64,000 nucleotides of DNA from CAWBFD01 sp963788115 (GTDB lineage Bacteria; Actinomycetota; Thermoleophilia; Solirubrobacterales; 70-9), in the NCBI GenBank assembly GCA_963788115.1, contig CAWBFD010000004.1, forward strand, positions 558,001 through 622,000, read 5' to 3'. Under the pieces are notes generated by a model. The model made no database searches, was not told the DNA's origin, and saw only the letters and a list, made by a program, of their open reading frames with translations. This document shows, one piece after another, positions 33,460 through 40,301 of the stretch; positions within the stretch are counted from its first letter, which is position 1; each line of letters starts with the position of its first letter. The position numbers and the translations under genes are program-made.

Positions 33460-33530
33460 AGCACTGGGGGGGGATGCAAGGACCCAGAACTCCGGTCCGA
33501 CTCGGCCAACCTAAGGAGGTTCTAGGTTCT

Positions 33531-34013
33531 ATGAAGCGGTATCTACTACTGCTGCTTGGCGTAGGCGCGGTAGCGGCGTTCGCGTTCCCGGCCGCCGCGT
33601 CCGCTCAGAGCGGGCACTTCGTGACCGGTGGTGCCAACGCCCCGAGCTGCACGGACATCGGAACGCGGGTGCTGTGTACGGGCAAGGTCGCCGGTCTCGG
33701 GGGCACGACGTTCAGGATCACGGTCGAGGCCCCGGGGATCGCCTCGGTCGAGTGCGAGAATCCGGGCGGAAACATCGCCCCGGGTCAGGATACGGAGGTC
33801 AATGCGGCCGGAAGCAGTGGGCCGCTGCCGACGCCGAGGAACGGCCGGTACGTGTTCAGCATCATGACTCAACCCCTCACCGTTCCGAACTTCCCAACGT
33901 GTCCGAACCGGCGGTGGAGCGCACACGTCGTTGACGTGGCCTTCGGCGACGCGACGCTCTCCCTGTTCGAGGACGGCGCGCTCTCCGACAGGATCACGGT
34001 ACCCGTCAACTAG
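33531..34013 (+). CDS. secreted protein, unknown function
   Basis: 160 residues. A clear signal peptide (MKRYLLLLLGVGAVAAFAFP, cleavage after AAASAQ) precedes a mature beta-rich domain with four Cys residues (CTDIGTRVLC, VECENPGG, FPTCPNRRW). Excellent RBS TAAGGAGGT at 33511. First of three same-strand genes for small exported proteins, inside the decayed mobile region. No known domain recognised. Confidence 0.75.
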   Translation: MKRYLLLLLGVGAVAAFAFPAAASAQSGHFVTGGANAPSCTDIGTRVLCTGKVAGLGGTTFRITVEAPGIASVECENPGGNIAPGQDTEVNAAGSSGPLPTPRNGRYVFSIMTQPLTVPNFPTCPNRRWSAHVVDVAFGDATLSLFEDGALSDRITVPVN

Positions 34014-34049
34014 CGCATCCGGGGAAAATCACCCACAAGGGGGTACGAA

Positions 34050-34397
34050 GTGAAGAAGGTTCTGATCGCGGGGGTCGCGGCTGCGGCTGTGACCGTCGCG
34101 CTGATCGTCCCGTCAGGGGCGCAGGCGAGCTCCCGCACCTGTGTCCAGCTCGGCGGCGGAACGTGTTCCGCCCTGATCGCCGCCAGCCATCCCAGCGTGG
34201 GCGTGGTGCGGGCGGGCGCGAACACCCGAGGGGTGTTCCGAATCGCCTGCACCCAAGGCAGTCACGCCTTCGTTCGAACGGGGTTCGTCCCGCTGGGCGG
34301 CGCGAAGATCATCCCGATCCCGCTCAATGGTGACTGCGTGCTGCAAGGCACCTTCCGCAGCCGCACCCATACGTTCGGGGCCGTCGCGCTCCGCTAG
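34050..34397 (+). CDS. small secreted protein, unknown function
   Basis: 115 residues. GTG start at 34050 after AAGGGGG. The signal peptide KKVLIAGVAAAAVTVALIVP has cleavage near AQAS. The mature part has Cys residues in RTCVQLGGGTCSAL, RIACTQG and GDCVLQG, so two disulfides are likely. Follows the 33531 gene by 36 bases and may be co-transcribed. Family not recognised. Confidence 0.7.
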   Translation: MKKVLIAGVAAAAVTVALIVPSGAQASSRTCVQLGGGTCSALIAASHPSVGVVRAGANTRGVFRIACTQGSHAFVRTGFVPLGGAKIIPIPLNGDCVLQGTFRSRTHTFGAVALR

Positions 34398-34415
34398 ACG
34401 GGGAGGGCGGCGGCG

Positions 34416-34559
34416 ATGGGCAACGTGCACGTCGTCGTCGCCCCCGACCCTTGCCCCGAGGACGCCGAGCTCACGGTGTTCCTGGCGGCGCTGACCATCC
34501 TCAACCCGTGGCGATCAGCCGCCGGGAGCTCGACGCGCTGCGCGAGCAGCGCCGGCTGA
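34416..34559 (+). CDS. short reading frame ending over an excisionase relic
   Basis: 47 codons from the ATG at 34416: MGNVHVVVAPDPCPEDAELT then VFLAALTILN, which is protein-like. Its last part overlaps, in another frame, an excisionase-type C-terminus (AISRRELDALR). The gene is probably a fusion or truncated remnant rather than functional. RBS-like GGGGAGGG precedes it. Confidence 0.3.
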   Translation: MGNVHVVVAPDPCPEDAELTVFLAALTILNPWRSAAGSSTRCASSAG

Positions 34560-34565
34560 GCTCGG

Positions 34566-34632
34566 TAACCCGCCTCCCACATACCTGATTTCTGGAGCAC
34601 CGCCTGACAAAGACGGGACTCGGGCGTTTAAA
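34566..34632. repeat. dispersed repeat family R6, copy 1
   Basis: CCGCCTCCCACATACCTGAT and onward through CGCCTGACAAAGACGGGACT. Matches 35741-35810. Both copies follow directly after an excisionase-type 'RISRxELDxLR' tail, so the unit is the 3' end plus downstream region of an excisionase gene. Confidence 0.65.
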
Positions 34633-34747
34633 GGTGCAGTAGCGCCCGATTTCACTGGCGATTCGCGGGTTGCCTCACGGCATCCACCGTGACAGGGGGA
34701 ATCACGGTCAGAGAAGGCGCGACCCGCAATCGATCAAGGAGGTTCCG

Positions 34748-34951
34748 ATGAGGAAGGTGTTTGCGCTGCTGCTAGCGATCGCGGCGCTGTTGATCGGGGC
34801 GCCGGCGGCGTTCGCAGACCAGCCGCCGGGACTGCTCGGCTACGAGGGCCAGCCCGGCAACCAGGGTGGCCAGCCGCATGCCGGCGACGGAGGCGGACAG
34901 CCTCCCGGGCTGCTCGGCTACGAGGGCCAGCCCGGCAACCAGGGCGGCTAG
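34748..34951 (+). CDS. small secreted protein with duplicated 17-residue motif
   Basis: 67 residues. RBS AAGGAGG precedes the ATG at 34748. The signal peptide (KVFALLLAIAALLIGAPAAF) is followed by QPPGLLGYEGQPGNQGG, a short linker QPHAGDGGG, and the same 17 residues again to the end. The mature peptide is only about 43 residues and Gly/Gln/Pro-rich. A strong terminator follows. Could be an exported signal or surface peptide; unrecognised. Confidence 0.7.
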   Translation: MRKVFALLLAIAALLIGAPAAFADQPPGLLGYEGQPGNQGGQPHAGDGGGQPPGLLGYEGQPGNQGG

Positions 34952-35012
34952 CTAGAGCTCGCCCAAAGCCGGGGCCGGGGCGTTGCCGATCCACCGGCCC
35001 TACGGCTGAACA

Positions 35013-35055
35013 CGAGAACGGCCGCCCTACAGGTGCTGGGTGGCCGTTCTCTTTT
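35013..35055 (+). terminator. intrinsic terminator, copy 2 of 3
   Basis: AGAACGGCC ... GGCCGTTCT followed by CTTTT, about 60 bases after the stop of the repeat-containing secreted protein. Closely related in sequence to the hairpins at 32598 and 35876. Confidence 0.8.
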
Positions 35056-35145
35056 GCCTCCGTCGGCCGGCCGGCGGCGGGAGGCAGAACATCCGCGCGG
35101 GCGGTCTCTGCCGGTCACGGGGGCAGGGCGGCCCCCAGCCGTCAC
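35049..35145. repeat. dispersed repeat family R5, copy 1
   Basis: GTCGGCCGGCCGGCGGCGGG AGGCAGAACA ... GGGGGCAGGGCGGCCCCC. Matches 35921-36003, which also directly follows a terminator copy. The terminator plus R5 were therefore copied as one unit. Confidence 0.7.
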
Positions 35146-35263
35146 GGGTTCCCGACTCTGATCGGACCAAGCTGAACGACTATCCGCGCTCCGGCCGGCC
35201 GCGCTCCGGCGCACGAACTGGTCCAGCGCGTTTACGACGCCGAGCGCGGCGGCGAGTCCGAGG

Positions 35264-35293
35264 ACGCTCGGTGCCACGGAGGGCACCGAGCGT
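35264..35293 (-). terminator. hairpin terminator for the 35316 gene
   Basis: ACGCTCGGTGCC-ACGGAG-GGCACCGAGCGT, a perfect 12-bp stem 22 bases past the stop of the minus-strand secreted-peptide gene. No T-run. Confidence 0.6.
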
Positions 35294-35315
35294 GTCCCCG
35301 AATGTTCTCGGCTTA

Positions 35316-35510
35316 CTAGGGCGTGGGATCGCCAGGCCCGCCCTGGCTCTTGCAGGAGGCGGGACGGTCATCGTTGGGCCCGGTGCACTGTCCGCTCTGG
35401 CCGGCGCCGTTGCCGCCGTTGGTCGGCGGGGACGGGCTGGCGAACGCCGGCGCGGTCGTGGCGATCACGAGCGCGCCGCTGGCGAGAATCGCTGCGAGCT
35501 TGCGCTTCAT
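35316..35510 (-). CDS. small secreted protein, unknown function
   Basis: 64 residues. Minus-strand RBS GGGAGGAGG lies 7 bases before the ATG at 35510. The signal peptide MKRKLAAILASGALVIATTA is followed by PAFASPSPP, and the mature part is a 39-residue Gly/Pro/Asn-rich peptide with two Cys (SGQCTGPNDDRPASCKSQ). Convergent with the upstream secreted-protein genes and followed by its own hairpin. Family unknown. Confidence 0.7.
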   Translation of the reverse strand: MKRKLAAILASGALVIATTAPAFASPSPPTNGGNGAGQSGQCTGPNDDRPASCKSQGGPGDPTP

Positions 35511-35634
35511 CTGTCACCTCCTCCCTGAGAACTGGTTTCCATACCTCTCCTTTAAACCCGGGCGAGCGCACGATGTCAACCCCTTTACCTGGTCTCAGGT
35601 AATTCCCTGGCGGAGCGGCGCGACGCGCATCTAC

Positions 35635-35722
35635 GCCCTCGTCCATGACGGACGGCTCCACCCGTGCCCGGCGTATCGGCAGGATCGCGATCAGCCGCTC
35701 AGAACTCGACCAGCTGCGCTAG
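35635..35722 (+). pseudogene. excisionase/MerR-type DNA-binding protein C-terminal relic
   Basis: IYALVHDGRLHP in one frame continues as RRIGRIAISRSELDQLR-stop in the next. This is the wing and last helix of a short excisionase-type helix-turn-helix protein. A one-base shift separates the two and the N-terminal helix-turn-helix is absent. Confidence 0.6.
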
Positions 35723-35740
35723 CGGCGCCGGCCGAGCCCG

Positions 35741-35810
35741 GTGGTCCGCCTCCCCCGTCCCCTGATTCTGGAAGGCCCGCCTGACAAAAACGGGACTTGG
35801 GCGTTTTAGC
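35741..35810. repeat. dispersed repeat family R6, copy 2
   Basis: GTGGTCCGCCTCCCCCGTCC and onward through CGCCTGACAAAAACGGGACTT. Second copy of 34566-34632. Confidence 0.65.
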
Positions 35811-35875
35811 TAGTGCCGACATGTCGCCCCAGCCCTACGGCAGGCTCCCCAAAGCCGGGCCGGGGCGTAGAACAC

Positions 35876-35922
35876 GAGCACGGCCGCCCCCCCTGCAAGG
35901 TTCGTGGGCGGCCGTGCTCTTT
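35876..35922. terminator. terminator-like hairpin, copy 3 of 3
   Basis: GAGCACGGCCGCCC ... GGGCGGCCGTGCTC followed by TTT. A 14-bp stem almost identical to the copy at 32598. No intact gene ends here. Confidence 0.7.
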
Positions 35923-36003
35923 GGCGTCGGCCGGCGGGCAGCGGGAGGCAGAACAGCCGGACGGGCGGCCCCTGCCGGGTTACGGGGGACAGGGCGGCCC
36001 CCT
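35921..36003. repeat. dispersed repeat family R5, copy 2
   Basis: GTCGGCCGGCGGGCAGCGGG AGGCAGAACA ... GGGACAGGGCGGCCCCC; second copy of 35049-35145. Confidence 0.7.
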
Positions 36004-36135
36004 AGCGGCGCTGGCCGAGCTCGACCATGAAATCGAGCGCGACGAAGCCCGAGCTGCCCGCCGCCTCGGCGTCATCCGCAAGCGCCTGAAAGGCCTCCAT
36101 CGAGTCCGCCGCAACCCGTGCAGGCGAACCGCGGG
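36002..36135 (-). pseudogene. C-terminal relic of a small conserved protein (GSSGFVALD type)
   Basis: The minus strand encodes ADSMEAFQALADDAEAAGSS then GFVALDFMVELGQRR-stop. The copy at 38.5 kb reads ADSMTAFQALAECAEAAGSS then GFVALDLVIEI. Most differences between the two are synonymous or conservative in this frame, so this was a real coding sequence. The N-terminus is missing in both. Family not recognised. Confidence 0.5.
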
Positions 36136-36329
36136 TTGACCGCGTCGGGAGCCGTGGTCGATTGTGCCCCGGCGATCCGCTTCGCGTCCGTAGTCCGGCG
36201 GTTGCCGACCGTGATTGGGGGTAGCCGGTGAATGCCCCCGATGGGGGATGACGAGCAAGGGGTCTTGAGCGAGCGTTTCCGCAGGAAGCAGAGGCGTGCA
36301 TCAAGGCCCTGCTCGTCCGGGCACCTATG

Positions 36330-36500
36330 GCGCCGCCTTCGAACTAGCCGACGACTGGTGAGCGTCCGCGAGGCGGCCGGATACCTCGGCGGCCCGTCAG
36401 GTGGGTCCACATCCTCGTGCACACGAAGAGACTCCATCCGCGGCCGTCGCCGGGCACGACCCGCTCGATCAGTCGCGCCGAGCTCGACCAGCTGCGCTAG
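36330..36500 (+). pseudogene. excisionase-type helix-turn-helix relic
   Basis: RRLVSVREAAGYLGGPSG starts an excisionase/MerR-like helix-turn-helix in one frame. The continuation HILVHEKRLHPRP and SISRAELDQLR-stop lies in another. One frameshift near 36.40 kb separates the halves. Small DNA-binding proteins of this kind direct excision by tyrosine recombinases such as the one at 38.6 kb. Confidence 0.65.
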
Positions 36501-36776
36501 ACGCCGCGTCCCTTCGGCGTCATCGCCTCCACTGGATCGACCCCGGCGGCGGCAAGGGCGGCCACTGCGGTCGCCCTGAGACCCACTGGCCCGGCCGCGA
36601 GATGCTCAGCGGGCGATGTCGGAGGGGAATGCCGAGGTTTCGCGCGAACATCAGGCTCGGCTTCGATACGTAGTCTGACGTAATCCTCGCCCCGGCAGTT
36701 GCGCCCGAGCACCCTCGATACCAGCGCTTGGGCGAAATCGACCCGCGCCTTTACCGCCCGTCGCGACCCTGTGCGC

Positions 36777-37862
36777 ATGCCACACCTGCCCATGCCACAC
36801 CTGGTTCATCTGGCCGCCGCGCTGGTCACCACGTCGACCGCGGTCCTCGCGCTGGGCGGAAGCCCGGCGTCCGCGAGCCACGTCGCCTGCGGCGATGAGA
36901 TCACCGCCGACACGACGCTCGACGGCGACCTCGTCGACTGCCCCAACAACGGCATCGTGATCGGGGCCGACGACATCACCCTCGACCTGAACGGCCACCT
37001 GATCGACAGTGACGGCACCCCGTTTGCCGGCTGTGGCCAGAACGAGTTCTGCGACATCGGGCTGCTCAACAGAGGCCACGATGGGGTCACCGTGAGGGAC
37101 GGCTCGGTGCGCGAGTTCGCGTTCGGCGTGCTCCTCGTGAGCGCACGCCACAACCGCGTCGTCGAGATCACCGTGTCGAGAAGCGCTGGCACCGGCATCA
37201 TTCTCTTCAGGTCGTCGCGCAACCGCGTGATACGGAATACGGCTCGCGCCAACGGCTTTCAATTCGACCAGGGCGGGATCGCCCTGAACCGCTCGCACCA
37301 CAACCTGGTCAAACGAAACATCATGCGCCGCAACGATGATCTCGGGCTGTTCATGGAGGCATCGGACGAGAATCGGATCGCTCACAACCGGACGCGCGGT
37401 CACCGCGAGGGCGGCATGATCATCGAGGGCGATCGCAACGTGATCGTCCGCAACCGCATGGTGCGAGAGGGCGGCGGCATCCTGATCACCATCGTCAGCC
37501 GCGGCGGTAAGGCGGTCGGCAACGTGATCCGTCGCAACGTTGTGCGGAATGCCCGCGCGGGCGGGATAGGGGTCGACCGGGAACCCAGACGCACCACACT
37601 CAGGCGCAACCGTGTCGTTGGCAACGGACGCGGCGGCATCCTGGTCGGGGGCCCCAACACGAAGCTCATCGCCAACCGGGCGGTGCGCAACGACGGCGAC
37701 GGCATCCACGTCGAGAGCCGCACCGCGACCCTGGCCCGGAACCGCGCGGTGCGCAACGCCGACCTCGGCATCGAGGCGGTGCCCGGGGTGATCGACGGCG
37801 GCGGCAACATCGCCCGCCACAACGGAGACCCACGCCAGTGCACGAACGTCGCCTGTAGTTAG
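36777..37862 (+). CDS. secreted right-handed parallel beta-helix protein
   Basis: 361 residues. The signal peptide (LVHLAAALVTTSTAVLALGG, cleavage near SASA) is followed by a NosD/PbH1-type parallel beta-helix with many 20-25-residue coils. Examples are NGIVIGADDITLDLNGHLID, SARHNRVVEITVSRSAGTGI and NRVVGNGRGGILVGGPNTKL. Such proteins bind or process surface polysaccharide. The ATG at 36777 is preferred because the signal peptide starts there; a second ATG lies five codons on. One of the few full-length genes in the 29-39 kb region. Confidence 0.85.
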   Translation: MPHLPMPHLVHLAAALVTTSTAVLALGGSPASASHVACGDEITADTTLDGDLVDCPNNGIVIGADDITLDLNGHLIDSDGTPFAGCGQNEFCDIGLLNRGHDGVTVRDGSVREFAFGVLLVSARHNRVVEITVSRSAGTGIILFRSSRNRVIRNTARANGFQFDQGGIALNRSHHNLVKRNIMRRNDDLGLFMEASDENRIAHNRTRGHREGGMIIEGDRNVIVRNRMVREGGGILITIVSRGGKAVGNVIRRNVVRNARAGGIGVDREPRRTTLRRNRVVGNGRGGILVGGPNTKLIANRAVRNDGDGIHVESRTATLARNRAVRNADLGIEAVPGVIDGGGNIARHNGDPRQCTNVACS

Positions 37863-37919
37863 CCGAGGGACGTAGCCCGGTCCCACCTGACAGGGCCGTC
37901 AGTGAGCACTGACCGGCGC

Positions 37920-37988
37920 ACGCCGTACGGGAACCAGTCTGCTGACCAGGAATCCCGCGCCGTGAGCGTCGCCGCCGACGGCGAGCTC
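37920..37988. repeat. dispersed repeat family R3, copy 2
   Basis: TACGGGAACCAGTCTGCTGA ... GAGCGTCGCCGCCGACGGCG AGCTC. Second copy of 32433-32502; ends at the stop of the DUF202 gene. Confidence 0.7.
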
Positions 37989-37990
37989 CC

Positions 37991-38338
37991 TCACGCCAGC
38001 GCTATGAGGGCGACGACGGCGAGCCCGAGCACCGGGCCGGCCGCCGCGAGAGCTGCCGTGGGCCAGTTCATGGCGGGCTTCTCCCCGCCAAGCGCGTCTG
38101 CCTCCTGGCGGCCACGGATCGTTCCCTGCATGAAGAGTGCAATCCCATAGAGCGCGAAGCCGACGCCGACGAGAACGTAAGGCCAGGTCGACCCGGACTC
38201 CTGCAGCTCGGGCGCCAAGCGTCCGATCCCAACGGCGACCGCGAGAGCCGCGAGCCCTGTGCGCCACCAGGCAAGCTCGGTCCGCTCACCCGCCATTAGA
38301 GTCCTGCGAGTTGCCTTTTCGTCCTCGTTTGAGTTCAC
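37991..38338 (-). CDS. DUF202 (YidH-type) membrane protein
   Basis: 115 residues. It starts at the GTG at 38338 with NSNEDEKATRRTLMAGERTE, then LAWWRTGLAALAVAVGIGRL, the hallmark of DUF202. Three membrane segments in all, ending PVLGLAVVALIALA. Length is normal for the family. The function of DUF202 proteins is not established. The frame stays open far upstream, but those codons do not fit the family. Confidence 0.85.
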   Translation of the reverse strand: MNSNEDEKATRRTLMAGERTELAWWRTGLAALAVAVGIGRLAPELQESGSTWPYVLVGVGFALYGIALFMQGTIRGRQEADALGGEKPAMNWPTAALAAAGPVLGLAVVALIALA

Positions 38339-38439
38339 GGTCGCGTCCGCGATTGCCCGTGGGCGATTGAGCCTAATCGGGGGGGCGCAGCGATGCCGTT
38401 CACGTCGAATGGGTACCTGAGCCAGAACGGACTTCGCGG

Positions 38440-38467
38440 CGACCCGAGACTCGACGAGCTGCGCTAG
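38440..38467 (+). pseudogene. excisionase C-terminal relic (RLDELR)
   Basis: Codons ending RGDPRLDELR-stop at 38465-38467 match the tail of the other excisionase relics. They directly precede the R4 repeat and the integrase fragment, the normal gene order for an excisionase-integrase pair. Confidence 0.45.
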
Positions 38468-38560
38468 CGGCGCCGGCGGGATGCCCCACGTCCGCAGCTG
38501 ATCTCGATCACGAGATCGAGCGCGACGAAGCCCGAGCTGCCCGCCGCCTCGGCGCACTCC
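38455..38560. repeat. dispersed repeat family R4, copy 2
   Basis: GCTGCGCTAGCGGCGCCGGC GGGATGCCCCACG and GACGAAGCCCGAGCTGCCCG; matches 32672-32790 and, for the second block, 36020-36100. Confidence 0.65.
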
Positions 38561-38629
38561 GCGAGCGCCTGGAAGGCCGTCATCGAGTCGGCCGCCGCAT
38601 ACACGGCCTCGGATATCGCCGCCGCCCTC

Positions 38630-39007
38630 CGAGACTTTCTGGCCGAGCACCTGGCCCGCAGCGGTCGGGCGGGCTCCGACCGGCTGTTCGGCGCCAGCGG
38701 GCGCTCGCCATTCGACCCGCAGAAGCTCCGCGCGCGCGCCGACCGCGCGTGGCGCGATGCGGGGCTCGAGCGGATCACGCCGCATGGCTGCCGCCATAGC
38801 TTCGCGAGCCTGATGATCGCCGCCGGCGTCGGGGCGAAGCACCTGCAGACCTACCTCGGCCATTCGAGCGTTGCGACCACCCTCGACGTCTATGGGCACC
38901 TCATGCCCGGCGCGGAGGAGGAGGCCGCCGAGCTGCTCGACGCCTATCTAGCGGTGGATCGCGAGCGAGCCGAGGAGACCGCGCGCGCAGCCGGTGCGCC
39001 TGCATGA
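38630..39007 (+). pseudogene. tyrosine recombinase (phage integrase), catalytic C-terminal part
   Basis: An open frame encodes RDFLAEHLARSGRAGSDRLF, then ERITPHGCRHSFASLMIAAG, KHLQTYLGHSSVATTLDVYG and HL. The catalytic His-x-x-Arg (HGCR), second His (LGHSS) and nucleophile Tyr (DVYGH) are intact, but the arm-binding and core-binding N-terminal domains and the first catalytic Arg are missing. The gene is therefore a truncated integrase. Upstream lie the excisionase tail and repeat R4; downstream is DUF5679. Confidence 0.8.
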
Positions 39008-39059
39008 CGACTGCGCGACTGGGGCGTGTACTGGGGCGCGGCGTTCCCCGACCGCTTGT

Positions 39060-39218
39060 CTATGCGGTTGTCTGGTCGAGCTTCCCGATCTTGAAGATCT
39101 TCGTGCCGCAGTCAGGGCACGTGCCCTGGATTGCCGGGCGACCGTTCTTCATGGTCACCTGGACCGGGTTCTGGATCTCGACCTTCTTCCGTTCCTTCAC
39201 GCAATAGCCCTCAGGCAT
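39060..39218 (-). CDS. DUF5679 zinc-ribbon-like protein
   Basis: 52 residues: MPEGYCVKERKKVEIQNPVQ then VTMKNGRPAIQGTCPDCGTK and IFKIGK. This is the DUF5679 pattern of a small treble-clef/zinc-ribbon protein. The second Cys pair CPDCG is present. The first pair, usually CVKC, reads CVKE, so one zinc ligand is lost. Convergent with the integrase fragment; a 3'-end copy remains at 30576. Function unknown. Confidence 0.85.
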   Translation of the reverse strand: MPEGYCVKERKKVEIQNPVQVTMKNGRPAIQGTCPDCGTKIFKIGKLDQTTA

Positions 39219-39557
39219 GGATTCCGCTCCTTTCGTGGGCGTGGGCGCCTGGTGACGGTGAACTCGGCTTTCCCAGCCCCGTACCCAGGCGTCCAGGCGA
39301 CGGTAGAGCCTTCGTCGGACGCAGGCAAGGGTTTCATGTATCCATTGATACAAGCTACGCTGAGAAGAATGACCGCGAGCGCGCCCCGCTCAGGGCGAAT
39401 TCGTGGGCGTGGGCGGTGCGTCGCCCCACATCACCGAGCGTCGGGGCCGGGGTGTCGCCCGAACGGGGGCTCTGCCCGGCATGGATGCCTGTTCGGGCAG
39501 AGGGCGGGATGCCCGGCTCCCGGGCGGGCGACACCCCGGCCGCGGCGGAGTGCGTCG
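39219..39557. other. intergenic region with structured repeat copy B
   Basis: No gene seen. A small palindrome GTATCcattGATAC near 39.34 kb lies upstream of the DUF5679 gene and may belong to its promoter. Repeat copy B occupies 39452-39534. Confidence 0.55.
39452..39534. repeat. structured dispersed repeat, copy B
   Basis: 83 bases bounded by GTGTCGCC and GGCGACAC. Inner hairpin CTGCCCG ... CGGGCAG around GCATGGATGCC. Nearly identical to copy A at 13287-13370. Lies 24 bases past the stop of the minus-strand coiled-coil protein gene. Confidence 0.8.
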
Positions 39558-40298
39558 TCAGGGCGTGGCGCCGCCGGTGTCCGTGCCGGCATCCGTGGCG
39601 CCCGTGCCGCCGGTGTCCGTGCCGCTCGTGTCGGTCTGAGCGCTCTCGAGGTCTGACACGTCGGTCTCGAGCTGGGAGGTCTGATCGCGCAGCTCGTCGA
39701 TGTCGTCCTGGATCACGGAGATCTCCTCGTCGGTCGTGTCCTGGTCGCGCCTAAGGCCGGACACCCGTCCCTCGAGCGCGTCGAGGCGCTCGGTGAGCGA
39801 GGCGACGTCCTCCTCGGCCGCTTCGGTGGCGGAGCGCTCCACCTCCTCGATCTGCGTGCGAAGTGCGTCCGCCTCGTCCTTGGTCGCCGCGTCCTCCTGT
39901 GTCTGCAGGGTCAGAACCAGGGCCACGGCGGCGCCCGCCAGTCCGAGCACGCACGCCGCGCCCAGCGCGTAGGTGCGAATGCCGAGCTTGCGATCGACCT
40001 GCGCCAGCCACGAGCGGAGGCCGTCGATGCGCTCGTTCGGGTCGGCCTGAGCGGGCTGCTCGCCGGTGGCGGGCTGCTCGCCGGTGGCGGGCTTGGCCGG
40101 CTCCTCGCCGGTCTTCGGCTGGGCGGGCTGCTCCCCGGTCGCGGGCTTGGCGGGTTCCTCCCCGGTGGTCGCTCCGCCCGATTCCTCCTCGCCCGCGGGC
40201 TTCGGTTCCTCCTCGGCCGACTTGGCCGGCTCCCCGGTCGCCGGGGTGGGCGACGGGGCATCACCGGGGGGTCTCGGCTGTCCGCTCCCCGCCTCCAC
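39558..40298 (-). CDS. membrane protein with Pro/Glu/Thr-rich N-terminus and coiled coil
   Basis: 246 residues. The first about 85 are low complexity with imperfect repeats of TGEEPAKPATGEQPA. One membrane segment follows (YALGAACVLGLAGAAVALVL, about residues 108-127), then an outward coiled coil (DEADALRTQIEEVERSATEA through SQLETDVSDLE) and a Thr/Gly tail. The topology suggests a wall-spanning or stalk-like surface protein. No enzymatic domain. Located between repeat B and a rhodanese gene on the same strand. Confidence 0.75.
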   Translation of the reverse strand: MEAGSGQPRPPGDAPSPTPATGEPAKSAEEEPKPAGEEESGGATTGEEPAKPATGEQPAQPKTGEEPAKPATGEQPATGEQPAQADPNERIDGLRSWLAQVDRKLGIRTYALGAACVLGLAGAAVALVLTLQTQEDAATKDEADALRTQIEEVERSATEAAEEDVASLTERLDALEGRVSGLRRDQDTTDEEISVIQDDIDELRDQTSQLETDVSDLESAQTDTSGTDTGGTGATDAGTDTGGATP

Positions 40299-40301
40299 GG
40301 C

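Larger units (their letters stand above)
35511..36776. other. gene-free stretch of excisionase relics and repeats
   Basis: About 1.27 kb without an intact gene. Contents: an ACCTG-N4-CAGGT palindrome near 35.59 kb, two excisionase relics, terminator copy 3, a second R5 copy and a copy of the R4 coding block. Possible promoters for the 36777 gene lie at the right end. Confidence 0.6.
29092..39218. mobile_element. decayed integrative element(s)
   Basis: Contains two integrase/DUF5679 modules (left one shattered), at least three excisionase relics, capsid- and terminase-like fragments, several dispersed repeat families and a tRNA 3'-end remnant at the left limit. Intact genes inside are mainly small secreted proteins, a beta-helix protein and DUF202. 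The exact element ends are not certain; the limits given are from the tRNA remnant to DUF5679. Confidence 0.5.

Noticed and set aside
32433..38560. An integron cassette array
   Set aside because: Repeats differ in length and position, no attC-like folded sites with consistent ends were found, and no IntI-type integrase is present; the recombinase relics are phage-type.
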